From Ruminococcus flavefaciens (GTDB lineage Bacteria > Bacillota > Clostridia > Oscillospirales > Ruminococcaceae): a DNA stretch of 64,000 nucleotides. Position numbers and translations under genes: made by a program. The stretch is from assembly GCA_015067005.1 (NCBI GenBank), contig SVNH01000014.1, positions 27,534-91,533 of the forward strand, given 5' to 3'. The notes beneath the pieces are model-generated. The model was not told the DNA's origin and made no database searches. It worked only from the letters and a program-made list of their open reading frames with translations. The stretch's first letter is position 1, and every line of letters begins with the position of its first letter. Below are positions 46,896-56,506 of the stretch, piece by piece.

Positions 46896-47571
46896 AGCCC
46901 ATAAGCTGGAGTGCTTCCTTAGCGGCAAGCTGCTCGGCTTCCTTCTTGCTTCTGCCCTTGCCCTTGCCTATTACCTGTCCGTTGAGACACACCTCAACTA
47001 CAAAGCGCTTGTTATGATCCGGTCCTTCCTCACCGATAAGCACGTATTCCACCTTTTCCTCAGGATTCTTCTGGACTATCTCCTGAAGGACGGTCTTGAA
47101 ATCGCTGAATGCAGGCTTACCGACATGGTTGAGGTCATCCGGCATAAAACGCATGATGTGTTTTGCTGCAGGTTCCATGCCTCCATCGAGGTATATAGCA
47201 GCGATCACAGCTTCAAAAGCGTCTGCAAGTATTGACGGACGCTCTCTGCCGCCGGTATTCTCCTCACCTTTTCCGAGGAGAAGAAAATCTCCGAGATGTA
47301 TCTTCTGGGCAAAAAGATGCAGTGATTTCTCACATACGAGTGAAGCCCTCATCTTTGTGAGTTCCCCCTCAGCAACGTTCAGATTCTTATAAAGGTAATC
47401 CGATACTACTATTGAAAGAACGCTGTCGCCGAGAAATTCAAGTCTTTCATTGCTGCCGGAAAGCTGCTTTTTCTCATTCGCATAAGAGGAATGTGAAAGT
47501 GCCTGATGAAGCAGCTGCGGATCCTTGAATTTATAACCGATAATATCCTCTAATTTTTCATTATTCTCCAT
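46882..47571 (-). CDS. rnc: Ribonuclease III
   Basis: HQALSHSSYANEKKQLSGSNERLEFLGDSVLSIVVSDYLY; C-terminal dsRBD. Confidence 0.98.
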   Translation of the reverse strand: MENNEKLEDIIGYKFKDPQLLHQALSHSSYANEKKQLSGSNERLEFLGDSVLSIVVSDYLYKNLNVAEGELTKMRASLVCEKSLHLFAQKIHLGDFLLLGKGEENTGGRERPSILADAFEAVIAAIYLDGGMEPAAKHIMRFMPDDLNHVGKPAFSDFKTVLQEIVQKNPEEKVEYVLIGEEGPDHNKRFVVEVCLNGQVIGKGKGRSKKEAEQLAAKEALQLMGYEAQ

Positions 47572-47573
47572 TA

Positions 47574-48578
47574 TTATTCCTCCGAAGAGAGCGAGTGCTT
47601 TGACACGTATTTCTCGATCTCGCCGATATAGTTTCTTTCAGCACATTTTTTAGCCTGTCTCACCGCATTGAAAAATGCAGTTGCATCTGAACTTCCATGA
47701 GCCTTTATTACCGGCTTTTTAACGCCGAGAAGCACTGAGCCTCCGACCTCCTTATAGTCCATCTGCTTGCGGAATTCCTTGATCTTTCCGAGCGAGAACA
47801 ATGCGCCTATCTTTCCTTTTCCTGAGTAGAGCCACTTCATCTTCTTTGAAATGAATGAGCCCATGCCCTCATAGAGCTTCAGTGCAACATTGCCTGTGAA
47901 TCCGTCTGTTACGACAATATTCACCTCGCCCTTCGGGAGATCCCTTGCTTCGATGTTTCCTACGAAATTCACATCAGATCCACTGAGCAGCTTATAAGCC
48001 TCGATCTCAAGATCTCTGCCCTTTGTCTCCTCCGCACCGATGTTTAGAAGTGCTACCTTCGGGCGCTTTACTCCCATTACCTTTTCCATGTAAGCGCTTC
48101 CCATCACTGCGAACTGAAGCAGCATTTCCGGACGGCACTCAACATTCGCACCTGCATCCAGAAGCATGAAGCAGCCTTTTTCAGCCGGAAGCAGCGGCGA
48201 AGGAGCTACACGTTTAATGCCTTTGATACGCTTGACGATAAATGCCGAACCCATAACGAGCGCCCCTGTGCTTCCCGCACATACGAATGCGTCTCCCTTG
48301 CCTTCTGCAAGAAGGCTAAGACCGAGTGCAAGTGACGTATTCTTTCCGGAGCGTATTATATCTCTCGGTTCATCATGAATATCAAAAACATCATCTGTGT
48401 GAACTATCTTCATGCCGCTGAGACTTACTGCATTATCAGCTGCACACTTCTTTATCTTCTTTGAACTTCCTGTGAGTATGATCTCAACTCCGAGTTCCTT
48501 GACTGCTCTTGAACAGCCCCTGATTACTTCCAGAGGAGCATTGTCTCCTCCGAAAGCGTCAACAATTATCTTCGCCAT
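47574..48578 (-). CDS. plsX: Phosphate acyltransferase PlsX
   Basis: MAKIIVDAFGGDNAPLEVIRG; FVCAGSTGALVMGS; IVVTDGFTGNVALKLYEG. Confidence 0.97.
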   Translation of the reverse strand: MAKIIVDAFGGDNAPLEVIRGCSRAVKELGVEIILTGSSKKIKKCAADNAVSLSGMKIVHTDDVFDIHDEPRDIIRSGKNTSLALGLSLLAEGKGDAFVCAGSTGALVMGSAFIVKRIKGIKRVAPSPLLPAEKGCFMLLDAGANVECRPEMLLQFAVMGSAYMEKVMGVKRPKVALLNIGAEETKGRDLEIEAYKLLSGSDVNFVGNIEARDLPKGEVNIVVTDGFTGNVALKLYEGMGSFISKKMKWLYSGKGKIGALFSLGKIKEFRKQMDYKEVGGSVLLGVKKPVIKAHGSSDATAFFNAVRQAKKCAERNYIGEIEKYVSKHSLSSEE

Positions 48579-49890
48579 AGTTAATCCTTTCGAGTTCATT
48601 TTTCAGCGAATCTACGGCGCGCTGAGCGTAAGCGCCATAACGTTCCTTTTTATCCCTGATCCTTATGCCTATGTCCGGAAGTATCCCCATATTTGCTCCC
48701 ATTGGCTGGAAGCTTCCTGCATTGAACGGATCACTGATATATGCAGACAGAGCGCCTGTCATAGTATCAGCCGGAAGTCTGAGTGGTTCAAGTCCCTTTA
48801 TCTTTCTTGCAAGCGCTATACCTGCAATAAGACCGCTTGCAGCCGATTCCATATAGCCCTCAACTCCGGTCATCTGTCCGGCAAAGAAAATATCACCGTT
48901 ATCCCTCATTGAGAAGTCGCTGCACAGCAGCTGCGGACTGTTTATGAAGGTGTTCCTGTGCATAACGCCGAACCGCATGAATTCCGCGTTTTCAAGTCCG
49001 GGGATCATTGAGAATACTCTCTTCTGCTCGCCGAATTTCAGGTTGGTCTGGAATCCTACGAGGTTGAACATTGTTCCCTCACGGTTTTCGCGTCTCAGCT
49101 GAACGACTGCGTAAGGTCTTCTGCCGGTTCGCGGATCGTCTATCCCTACCGGCTTCATCGGACCGAATCTCATAGTGTCAACACCGCGGCGGGCAAGCTC
49201 CTCGATCGGCATACAGCCCTCGTAAACGCTGAACGGATGTGTTTCAAAGTCCTTCAGCTGTACCTTCTCGGCATTGATGAGTTCATTGTGGAACGCGAGG
49301 TATTCTTCCTTGTTCATCGGACAGTTTATATAGTCCGCATCACCTCTGTCGTAGCGCGAGGCAAAAAACACCTTTTCCTTATCAAGACTTTCAAATGTAA
49401 CTATCGGTGCAGCGGCATCGTAGAAGCTGAGACCTTCGCCGCAAAGCTTCTTTATTTCATCTGCAAGTGCTTCTGATGTAAGCGGTCCGGTAGCGATAAC
49501 AGTCATGCCCTCAGGTATCTCAGTAACTTCACCTTCCACGATTTCAATAAGCGGATGAGAGCGTATCTTTTCAGTAACTGCATCTGAGAATTTTTCCCTG
49601 TCGACGGCAAGTGCGCCGCCTGCTTCAACGGAGTTCGCCTTAGCGCACGGAACTGTCAGCGAGCCAAGCATTTCCATTTCATATTTAAGAAGTCCGGCAG
49701 CAGATTCAAGTCTTGCTGCTTTGAGCGAATTCGAGCATACAAGCTCAGCGAATCCGCTGTATTTATGTGCAGGAGTATATTTCTCCGGCTTCATCTCAAA
49801 GAGTCTTACATTTATGCCTTCCTGTGCGAGATGCCATGCAGCCTCGCAGCCTGCAAGACCTGCTCCGATAACATTTACGGAAGCTGTCAT
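48559..49890 (-). CDS. trmFO: Methylenetetrahydrofolate-tRNA-(uracil-5-)-methyltransferase TrmFO
   Basis: VNVIGAGLAGCEAAWHLAQEGINVRLFEMKPEKYTPAHKYSGFAELVCSNSLKA. Confidence 0.98.
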   Translation of the reverse strand: MTASVNVIGAGLAGCEAAWHLAQEGINVRLFEMKPEKYTPAHKYSGFAELVCSNSLKAARLESAAGLLKYEMEMLGSLTVPCAKANSVEAGGALAVDREKFSDAVTEKIRSHPLIEIVEGEVTEIPEGMTVIATGPLTSEALADEIKKLCGEGLSFYDAAAPIVTFESLDKEKVFFASRYDRGDADYINCPMNKEEYLAFHNELINAEKVQLKDFETHPFSVYEGCMPIEELARRGVDTMRFGPMKPVGIDDPRTGRRPYAVVQLRRENREGTMFNLVGFQTNLKFGEQKRVFSMIPGLENAEFMRFGVMHRNTFINSPQLLCSDFSMRDNGDIFFAGQMTGVEGYMESAASGLIAGIALARKIKGLEPLRLPADTMTGALSAYISDPFNAGSFQPMGANMGILPDIGIRIRDKKERYGAYAQRAVDSLKNELERINYGEDNC

Positions 49891-51968
49891 TTCTTCAACT
49901 CTCTTTCGTAGCCGCAGCCCTCGTTCTCACAAACAAGTCTGCCTGATTTTCCGCCCTTCATGAAGAGTGATTTTCCGCATTCCGGACATATTTCCTTAGT
50001 CGGAACGTTCCATGTCATGAAATTGCATTCCGGATAGCCCTCGCAGCCATAGAAGCTTCTGCCCTTCTTTGACTTTTTCAGAAGCATTTTTCTTCCGCAT
50101 CTCGGACAGCTTCCCTCAGTCTCGGTGACTATCTTCTTTGTGTTTCGGCAGTCCGGGAATCCCGGGCAGGCAAGGAATTTTCCGTACTTGCTGTACTTGA
50201 TGACCATTTTCCTGCCGCAGTTCTCGCAGACAACGTCTGTTTCCTCATCCGGGACTTTAACGCGCTTGCCGTCCATAGCCTCTTCGGCTTTTTTGAGCGT
50301 TTTTGAGAAGTCGTCGTAGAACTCATGAAGGGTGCTTACCCAGTCCTTGTTGCCATGCTCGACTTCATCGAGATTGTTTTCCATTTCCGCAGTAAATTTC
50401 GCGTCAACGATCTTCTTGAAGTGATCCTTCATAAGATCGGTGATGACCTCACCGAGATTGGTCGGCTTCAAAGCCTTTCCCTCATGCTCAACGTAGCGAC
50501 GTGCTGTGATAGTGGTGATAGTCGGAGCATAGGTACTTGGTCTGCCGATGCCGTTTTCTTCAAGAGCCTTGATAAGTGAAGCCTCTGTAAAACGCGGAGG
50601 CGGCTGTGTGAAATGCTGATTTCCGTCGATAGACTTCAGCTTGAGCTTATCATCAGCTTTGAGTTCGGGGAGCATTTTCTTGTTTTCCTCTGCCGAATCT
50701 GCCGATTCAACGTAGAGCGTCATGAATCCGTCGAACTTAACTGAATAGCCGGTAGCCCTGAATGTACAGCCGTTCACTTCGATGTCCGCTGAGACCGTAT
50801 CGAGCAGAGCGTTAGCCATCTGACTTGCTATGAAGCGCTCCCATACAAGCTTATAGAGTTTGTACTGATCGGATGTCAGGCTCTCTTTGACACGCTCCGG
50901 AGAGAGTTTCGGAGTTGAAGGACGTATCGCTTCGTGAGCGTCCTGAGCGTTATTCTTTGATTTATATGTTCTCGGTTCGGCAGGGAGATATTCCTTGCCG
51001 TAAACAGTACCGATATACTGTGCGGCAGCAGCCTTAGCCTCTTCGGATATACGCAGACTGTCGGTTCTCATGTAAGTGATGAGACCTACTGCGCCGACTC
51101 CGGTGACATCCACACCTTCATAGAGTTCCTGTGCAGCCTTCATAGTACGCTTTGCACTGAATCCAAGCTTTCTTGAAGCTTCCTGCTGAAGGGTTGAAGT
51201 TATAAAAGGCGGTGCAGGCTGTTTTCTTGTAACACGCTTCTTTACCGATCTTACGATATATTCAGCATTTTCAAGTCTTGCAAGAAGACCTTCCGAAGCC
51301 GCCTGATCCGGTATCTCAAGCTTTTTGCCGTCAACCGCAACGAGTGAAGCCTCGAATACCTTTCTTGATGAAGGTGCAGTGAATTTAGCGTCGATAGACC
51401 AGTATTCCTTCGGTACGAAGCTGCGTATCTCGTTTTCTCTGTCCACGATAAGTCTTACAGCAACGGACTGCACTCTGCCGGCGGAAAGACCTCTTTTTAC
51501 CTTCTTCCAAAGAAACGGACTAAGCTCATAGCCCACAAGTCTGTCGAGGATACGTCTTGCCTGCTGAGCGTTTACGAGATCAACGTCGATGCGGTGAGGA
51601 TTGCTCATACCGTTCTTGACGCCTGTTTTGGTGATCTCATTGAATGCAACGCGGTTATTATCGTTCATATCAAGTTTGAGCATCTGTGCTATATGCCATG
51701 AAATAGCCTCTCCCTCGCGGTCCGGGTCGGTTGCGAGGTAAACTTTCCCGCATTTTTTTGCACGTTTTTTCAGTTCCTTTATAACGTCCTCTTTGCCCTT
51801 CATATCTGTGTACTGAGGAGCAAAGTCATTCTCCTTGTCAACACCCATTTTCGACTTAGGCAAGTCTCTGATGTGTCCCATCGAAGCTATTACCTCATAA
51901 CCGGAGCCGAGGTATTTCTGTATTGTTTTCGCCTTTGCCGGCGACTCTACTATTACTAAATCAGACAT
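49887..51968 (-). CDS. topA: DNA topoisomerase I
   Basis: LVIVESPAKAKTIQKYLGSGYEVIASMGHIRDLPKSKMGVD; C-terminal zinc-ribbon repeats. Confidence 0.99.
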   Translation of the reverse strand: MSDLVIVESPAKAKTIQKYLGSGYEVIASMGHIRDLPKSKMGVDKENDFAPQYTDMKGKEDVIKELKKRAKKCGKVYLATDPDREGEAISWHIAQMLKLDMNDNNRVAFNEITKTGVKNGMSNPHRIDVDLVNAQQARRILDRLVGYELSPFLWKKVKRGLSAGRVQSVAVRLIVDRENEIRSFVPKEYWSIDAKFTAPSSRKVFEASLVAVDGKKLEIPDQAASEGLLARLENAEYIVRSVKKRVTRKQPAPPFITSTLQQEASRKLGFSAKRTMKAAQELYEGVDVTGVGAVGLITYMRTDSLRISEEAKAAAAQYIGTVYGKEYLPAEPRTYKSKNNAQDAHEAIRPSTPKLSPERVKESLTSDQYKLYKLVWERFIASQMANALLDTVSADIEVNGCTFRATGYSVKFDGFMTLYVESADSAEENKKMLPELKADDKLKLKSIDGNQHFTQPPPRFTEASLIKALEENGIGRPSTYAPTITTITARRYVEHEGKALKPTNLGEVITDLMKDHFKKIVDAKFTAEMENNLDEVEHGNKDWVSTLHEFYDDFSKTLKKAEEAMDGKRVKVPDEETDVVCENCGRKMVIKYSKYGKFLACPGFPDCRNTKKIVTETEGSCPRCGRKMLLKKSKKGRSFYGCEGYPECNFMTWNVPTKEICPECGKSLFMKGGKSGRLVCENEGCGYERELKK

Positions 51969-51980
51969 CAGCCTGTCTCC

Positions 51981-53249
51981 TTATCTGCTAATTTCAAACA
52001 TTTTTCCCGGAAGTGAATCTATTATCCCAAGTATTTCAAGTTCGGTCAGTTCTGTCATAAGTTCGCCCGCATCCATATCAAGCTTCTGTGCGATCACGTC
52101 AGCGTGGACTGCGCCATCCATCAGGAGTTCTGCGATACTCTTCTGCGTTTCGGTAAGCCCTGACAGATCGGGAACGTTCTTTTCAGGTGCGGACAGCTTT
52201 TTCGCCCTCCTGACGGGAGTAACGACAACTCCGGATATATCTCCGATACCTTTCGAGACGTTCGCTCTTGCAAGCATCTCACGCCGCACTCTCAGCTTAT
52301 CTTCATCATCAGGAACGAAACCGAATTTGCTCATAATACCGGCAGATTCTGTCCGTATCTCACTGTCACTGCTTCCGCCGATCCTGAAACAATCAAGAAC
52401 ATCCTGAGGCTCCATCAGCGGCGAAGCACCTGTCTGCAAAAGATGACAGTTTCCTGAATAGCTTTCGCTCATTATATCAGCCGGCGGCAGACAGAATACC
52501 TCCCTGCCCTGATCCAGCGACAGATTCGCCGTTATAAGCGAACCGCTCTTCAGCGAAGCCTCGAATACTATCGTAACCCTTCCGAGCGCAGCAAGTATCC
52601 TGTTTCTGAACGGAAAATGCTGCGAATGAGGCGGAGTTCCGGGCGGATATTCAGAAATGAAAACACCGCCTGTTTCAAGTATATGATCCCTGTAAGGGAA
52701 ATTAACACGCGGATAATCTACATCAACTCCGCAGCCAAGCACACAGGCAGAAGGTCTGCCCAGATCAGCAGCCGCAAGCTGTGCAGTTATGTCAGTGCCT
52801 ACGGCAAATCCGCTTATGATAGTAACACCGTAGCGGGCGAGTTCACCGCAGATATAGCTTGCGGTCCTCAGACTGTAATCCGAAGCATTTCGCGTTCCGA
52901 CAGCAGTAACTGTCCTCTTTCCGCTGATACATCTGATGTCGCCCTTGTAATATAGTACAGCCGGCGGATTGGCAATATGTCTCAGCTGAGGCGGATACAT
53001 ACTGCTTCCGTAGCTTATAACGCCTATTCCTTTATCATTACAGAAATCAAGCAGTTTTTCAGCGCTTGAAATGTCCGTTTTTCTGATATTATCCAGTTCG
53101 TTGTCTCTCAGTCTGAGATAACAGGTATCACCGGTGAGGTCGTGATAAGCCTCATCGGCAGTCTGATAGAGGTTCATAGCCTCCCAGATACGTCTGCTTC
53201 CAACTCCGAAGATCATCGAAAGCCAGAGCCAGTATTTTGTGTCGTTCAC
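51981..53249 (-). CDS. dprA: DNA processing protein DprA
   Basis: TVTAVGTRNASDYSLRTASYICGELARYGVTIISGFAVGTDITAQLAA; winged-helix-like C-terminus. Confidence 0.96.
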   Translation of the reverse strand: MNDTKYWLWLSMIFGVGSRRIWEAMNLYQTADEAYHDLTGDTCYLRLRDNELDNIRKTDISSAEKLLDFCNDKGIGVISYGSSMYPPQLRHIANPPAVLYYKGDIRCISGKRTVTAVGTRNASDYSLRTASYICGELARYGVTIISGFAVGTDITAQLAAADLGRPSACVLGCGVDVDYPRVNFPYRDHILETGGVFISEYPPGTPPHSQHFPFRNRILAALGRVTIVFEASLKSGSLITANLSLDQGREVFCLPPADIMSESYSGNCHLLQTGASPLMEPQDVLDCFRIGGSSDSEIRTESAGIMSKFGFVPDDEDKLRVRREMLARANVSKGIGDISGVVVTPVRRAKKLSAPEKNVPDLSGLTETQKSIAELLMDGAVHADVIAQKLDMDAGELMTELTELEILGIIDSLPGKMFEISR

Positions 53250-53280
53250 TTAAACCATCCCTTAAACACGAGCATATGCT

Positions 53281-54075
53281 CTACTTTCTGAGTTCCCACA
53301 TGAGTATTCCGGCAGCCATCGCAGCATTGAGCGAATTTATGCTGCCGTTCATAGGTATGATAATGCGTCTGCTGCACCTCTCCGCTGTCTCACGCGGCAG
53401 ACCGTTCCCCTCGTTTCCGATGAAAACAGCCTGTTTTCCTGTGAATACACATTCAGTAACAGGAACTGCATCGCTGTCGATGACCGCAGCAGAGGTCTGA
53501 ACGCTGTTTTCTTCAAGCATAGCAAAAAGCTTTTCCGCGTCATTTTCGATCATAATATCAGTCCTGAATACCGATCCCATAGTTGAGCGTATGACCTTAG
53601 GACTGTAAAGATCGCAGCTTCCGGATAGGATTATGCCGTCCATACCGAGAGCATCAGCGGTACGTATCACCATGCCTACATTTCCCGGATCCTGAAGTCC
53701 GAAAAGCACGACATATCTGCCGTTTTCCTTAAAATTCATCCTACGTTCAACAGGGATGCGGCATATCGCAAACACGCCCTGAGTTTTTTCGGTCGAAGCG
53801 ATTTTGTTTCCAAGTTCATTTGAAATTACGGTAGTCCGTGTATTTCTCAAATCAGCCTGAAAAAGCGTATCCCCAAACTTCTCATAAGCCTGCTTAGTAA
53901 TGATAATATGTTCAAGACCGCTGTCCTCGCGCAGAGCGTCCTCGACTATACGCAGTCCTTCCAACACGAATAAGCCGTACTCAGATCTCTCTTTTTTCGA
54001 TGAAGAAAGCTTCTGATACAGCTTGATTACAGGATTATCCTTTGAAGTTATGATATTATCCAATATATTAATCAC
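53281..54075 (-). CDS. TrmH/SpoU family RNA methyltransferase
   Basis: VVLFGLQDPGNVGMVIRTADALGMDGIILSG; AVFIGNEGNGLPRE; SLNAAMAAGILMWE. Confidence 0.95.
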   Translation of the reverse strand: MINILDNIITSKDNPVIKLYQKLSSSKKERSEYGLFVLEGLRIVEDALREDSGLEHIIITKQAYEKFGDTLFQADLRNTRTTVISNELGNKIASTEKTQGVFAICRIPVERRMNFKENGRYVVLFGLQDPGNVGMVIRTADALGMDGIILSGSCDLYSPKVIRSTMGSVFRTDIMIENDAEKLFAMLEENSVQTSAAVIDSDAVPVTECVFTGKQAVFIGNEGNGLPRETAERCSRRIIIPMNGSINSLNAAMAAGILMWELRK

Positions 54076-54129
54076 CCCCGTCGAGAGGTCAATCCAGAGG
54101 CAGACTGAGCCTGTCTCTTTTACAAGAAA

Positions 54130-54165
54130 ACACGCTCTTTAATATTAAGGAGCGTGTTTTTTGAT
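54130..54165 (-). terminator. Rho-independent terminator of the infC-rpmI-rplT operon
   Basis: Minus strand: ACACGCTCCTTaatattAAAGAGCGTGT then TTTC. Confidence 0.75.
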
Positions 54166-54171
54166 TCAGAA

Positions 54172-54525
54172 TTAAAGAGCAGCCTTAGCCTTCTCAGCGA
54201 TTGCTGTGAAACCAGCAGCATCGTTGATAGCGATCTCGGAGAGCATCTTTCTGTTAAGAGTGATGCCAGCCTTCTTGCAGCCGTTCATAAATGTAGAATA
54301 GTTGAGACCATTGAGCTTAGCAGCAGCTGAGATTCTTGTGATCCAGAGCTGTCTGAACTGTCTCTTCTTCTGCTTTCTTCCGATGTAAGCATAGTTGCCT
54401 GACTTCATTACAGCCTGCTTAGCCATCTTGAAGTGCTTGCTCTTTGCGCCGAAATATCCCTTAGCAAGCTTTAAAGTCTTATTTCTTCTCTTACGAGTCA
54501 TCATTGCACCTTTAATACGTGCCAT
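54172..54525 (-). CDS. rplT: 50S ribosomal protein L20
   Basis: [62 protein letters not shown]. Confidence 0.99.
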   Translation of the reverse strand: MARIKGAMMTRKRRNKTLKLAKGYFGAKSKHFKMAKQAVMKSGNYAYIGRKQKKRQFRQLWITRISAAAKLNGLNYSTFMNGCKKAGITLNRKMLSEIAINDAAGFTAIAEKAKAAL

Positions 54526-54584
54526 AGTCTTATACCTCCAGAATAAAAATTACGGTTGATGTTCAGGCGGAAACCGCCAACAGA

Positions 54585-54788
54585 TTAAAGATAAGGAACG
54601 AGCTTCTTGATTGTAGGTGCATTTGTGCAGTCAGCAACACCTGCGTTACGAGCAATTCTCTTACGCTTTGTATCCTTCTGAGTAAGTCTGTGTCTCTTGT
54701 TGGTGTGCTGGTATTTAACCTTACCGCTTCCTGTAATCTTAAAACGCTTCTTAGCGCCTGAGTGAGTTTTAACCTTAACCTTTGCCAT
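54585..54788 (-). CDS. rpmI: 50S ribosomal protein L35
   Basis: [44 protein letters not shown]. Confidence 0.98.
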   Translation of the reverse strand: MAKVKVKTHSGAKKRFKITGSGKVKYQHTNKRHRLTQKDTKRKRIARNAGVADCTNAPTIKKLVPYL

Positions 54789-54801
54789 TTTATGATCCTC
54801 C

Positions 54802-55320
54802 TTACTTGGCAGCCTTAGGTGAAACGAACATAACTATGCTGCGTCCCTCCATTTTGGCTGGCTTTTCAACAGTGCCGACAGCCGAAACTGCTTCTTTGAA
54901 TCGATCCAGCAGCTCGTTTCCGAGTTCCGGATGGGCGATTGCTCTTTTGCGGAATCTTACCGAGACCTTTAGCTTATCACCGCTTTGCAGGAATTTAACA
55001 GCCTGATTGACTTTAGTTTCAAAATCGTGGGTATCTATCATTGAGAACATTCTGATCTCCTTAATAGAAACGACCTTCTGATTTTTTCTTGCTTCTTTCT
55101 CACGTTTTGCCTGCTCGAAGCAATACTTTCCATAGTCCATTATGCGGCATACGGGCGGTGTTGCCTGCGGAGCGATCTTAACGAGGTCAAGTTCCTGATC
55201 AAAAGCGATCTGCTGAGCCTCTTTGGCGGATAATACGCCGAGTTTGTTTCCGTCAGCGTCGATTACGAGAACTTCCTTGTCTCTTATCTCTTCGTTGATC
55301 TGCAGTTCCTGTTTGCTAAT
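54802..55320 (-). CDS. infC: Translation initiation factor IF-3, probable ATT start
   Basis: (I)[78 protein letters not shown] is 8 nt upstream of ATT. Confidence 0.95.
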   Translation of the reverse strand: MSKQELQINEEIRDKEVLVIDADGNKLGVLSAKEAQQIAFDQELDLVKIAPQATPPVCRIMDYGKYCFEQAKREKEARKNQKVVSIKEIRMFSMIDTHDFETKVNQAVKFLQSGDKLKVSVRFRKRAIAHPELGNELLDRFKEAVSAVGTVEKPAKMEGRSIVMFVSPKAAK

Positions 55321-55337
55321 CGTCAAGCACCTCCAAC

Positions 55338-55450
55338 TAATAAAATAAAAACAAAAATGAGTGCAGATAACATATGCACTCACCAATACACTAACAGCAG
55401 CCGGGACTGTCCGTTCCGGAACCATTTCATATTGACCGTTTAAGCGAAGC
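55338..55450 (-). promoter_or_regulatory. infC/L20-type leader with intrinsic terminator
   Basis: Minus strand hairpin GAGTGCA-tatgttatc-TGCACTC (55359-55381) followed by ATTTTTGTTTTTATTTT, located in the infC 5' UTR. Confidence 0.65.
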
Positions 55451-55555
55451 CTTACGGTGAGAACGCATAGTTCTGCTTTGTTTACCTTAATATATTACAA
55501 CATATTTCCATGTTTGTCAATAGCGGGCTGAATTTTTGTCGATATGCACAACTAT

Positions 55556-56179
55556 TCAGTCAAATACGCTTTTGATTTTATCCCAAAGAGCGAATCTGAC
55601 ACGGTATTTTGCAGGCTTACGCAGGACATCAAGCTCGCGGTCCGTGAAAAACTCCTCTTCTTTCTCTTTGTCATCCACGACTGTGCAGGCAGCCGGTATA
55701 CACAGGGGCGGATACATGACGCACCACCAGTTATGTCCCTTCGCTTCCCCTATCGTGATACGCAGAGCGCGGTATTCACCGGCAGGCATGGTAATATCGC
55801 CATAGGTGCGCTCGTCAAAGACGACATCTGTCACCTCCGCTCTTACGCTGTCCGAACAGCCCTGTGAACGCAGCGTATCGGCGGCTATTTTCTCTATTTC
55901 GGGAAGCTTTGCCTGTACAGCTGATTCAGCCTCCGAAAGATCAGAAGCATCTGCGAACAGCTCATCACTGCGGGCAAGAAGTGCATCGCGGACGGTTAGC
56001 TTCAGACGCTGATCCTCTTCCGTATCAGAATTGGCTATTATATGCAATCTTAACACACTTCCGCGCAGTTTGTCAAGTCTCCTGCCGTCGCCTATAAAAG
56101 ATCCGATGTTAGAAATAAGTAATGTAAGGATAAGTCCAGCCGGAAGAATAATATGCGAATAATGTTTCAAATTTATCAC
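55556..56179 (-). CDS. spoIIR: Stage II sporulation protein R
   Basis: LRGSVLRLHIIANSDTEEDQRLKLTVRDALLARSDELF; RITIGEAKGHNWWCVMYPPLCIP. Confidence 0.93.
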   Translation of the reverse strand: MINLKHYSHIILPAGLILTLLISNIGSFIGDGRRLDKLRGSVLRLHIIANSDTEEDQRLKLTVRDALLARSDELFADASDLSEAESAVQAKLPEIEKIAADTLRSQGCSDSVRAEVTDVVFDERTYGDITMPAGEYRALRITIGEAKGHNWWCVMYPPLCIPAACTVVDDKEKEEEFFTDRELDVLRKPAKYRVRFALWDKIKSVFD

Positions 56180-56401
56180 CTCTGCAATAATTATTGGAAA
56201 GTTTTTCAGATAATATACAAGCAGTATTTTTATTTGCTGATTTACGCTTACATTTTTCGCATCAGATCATATTTATTCATATATTATTCATATTGTGTCC
56301 GATATGTATATCATATGACATGAATTTTATGAATTGTTCCAAAAATAACGTGAATACGTATTTTTTTCGATTTTTCGCTTTATTTTTTTAAGTGGTTATG
56401 C

Positions 56402-56407
56402 TATAAT
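56402..56407 (+). promoter_or_regulatory. Extended -10 element (TGCTATAAT) upstream of the giant surface protein
   Basis: ATGCTATAAT about 100 nt upstream of the ATG. Confidence 0.5.
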
Positions 56408-56506
56408 ACTAATAAGTATAAAAAGTGAAGACAATGCACATATTGTCTCTCATTCAGACGCTTAATCACAACATCAGCGAAAAATCAAGAAAGGGAATTT
56501 ATTATC

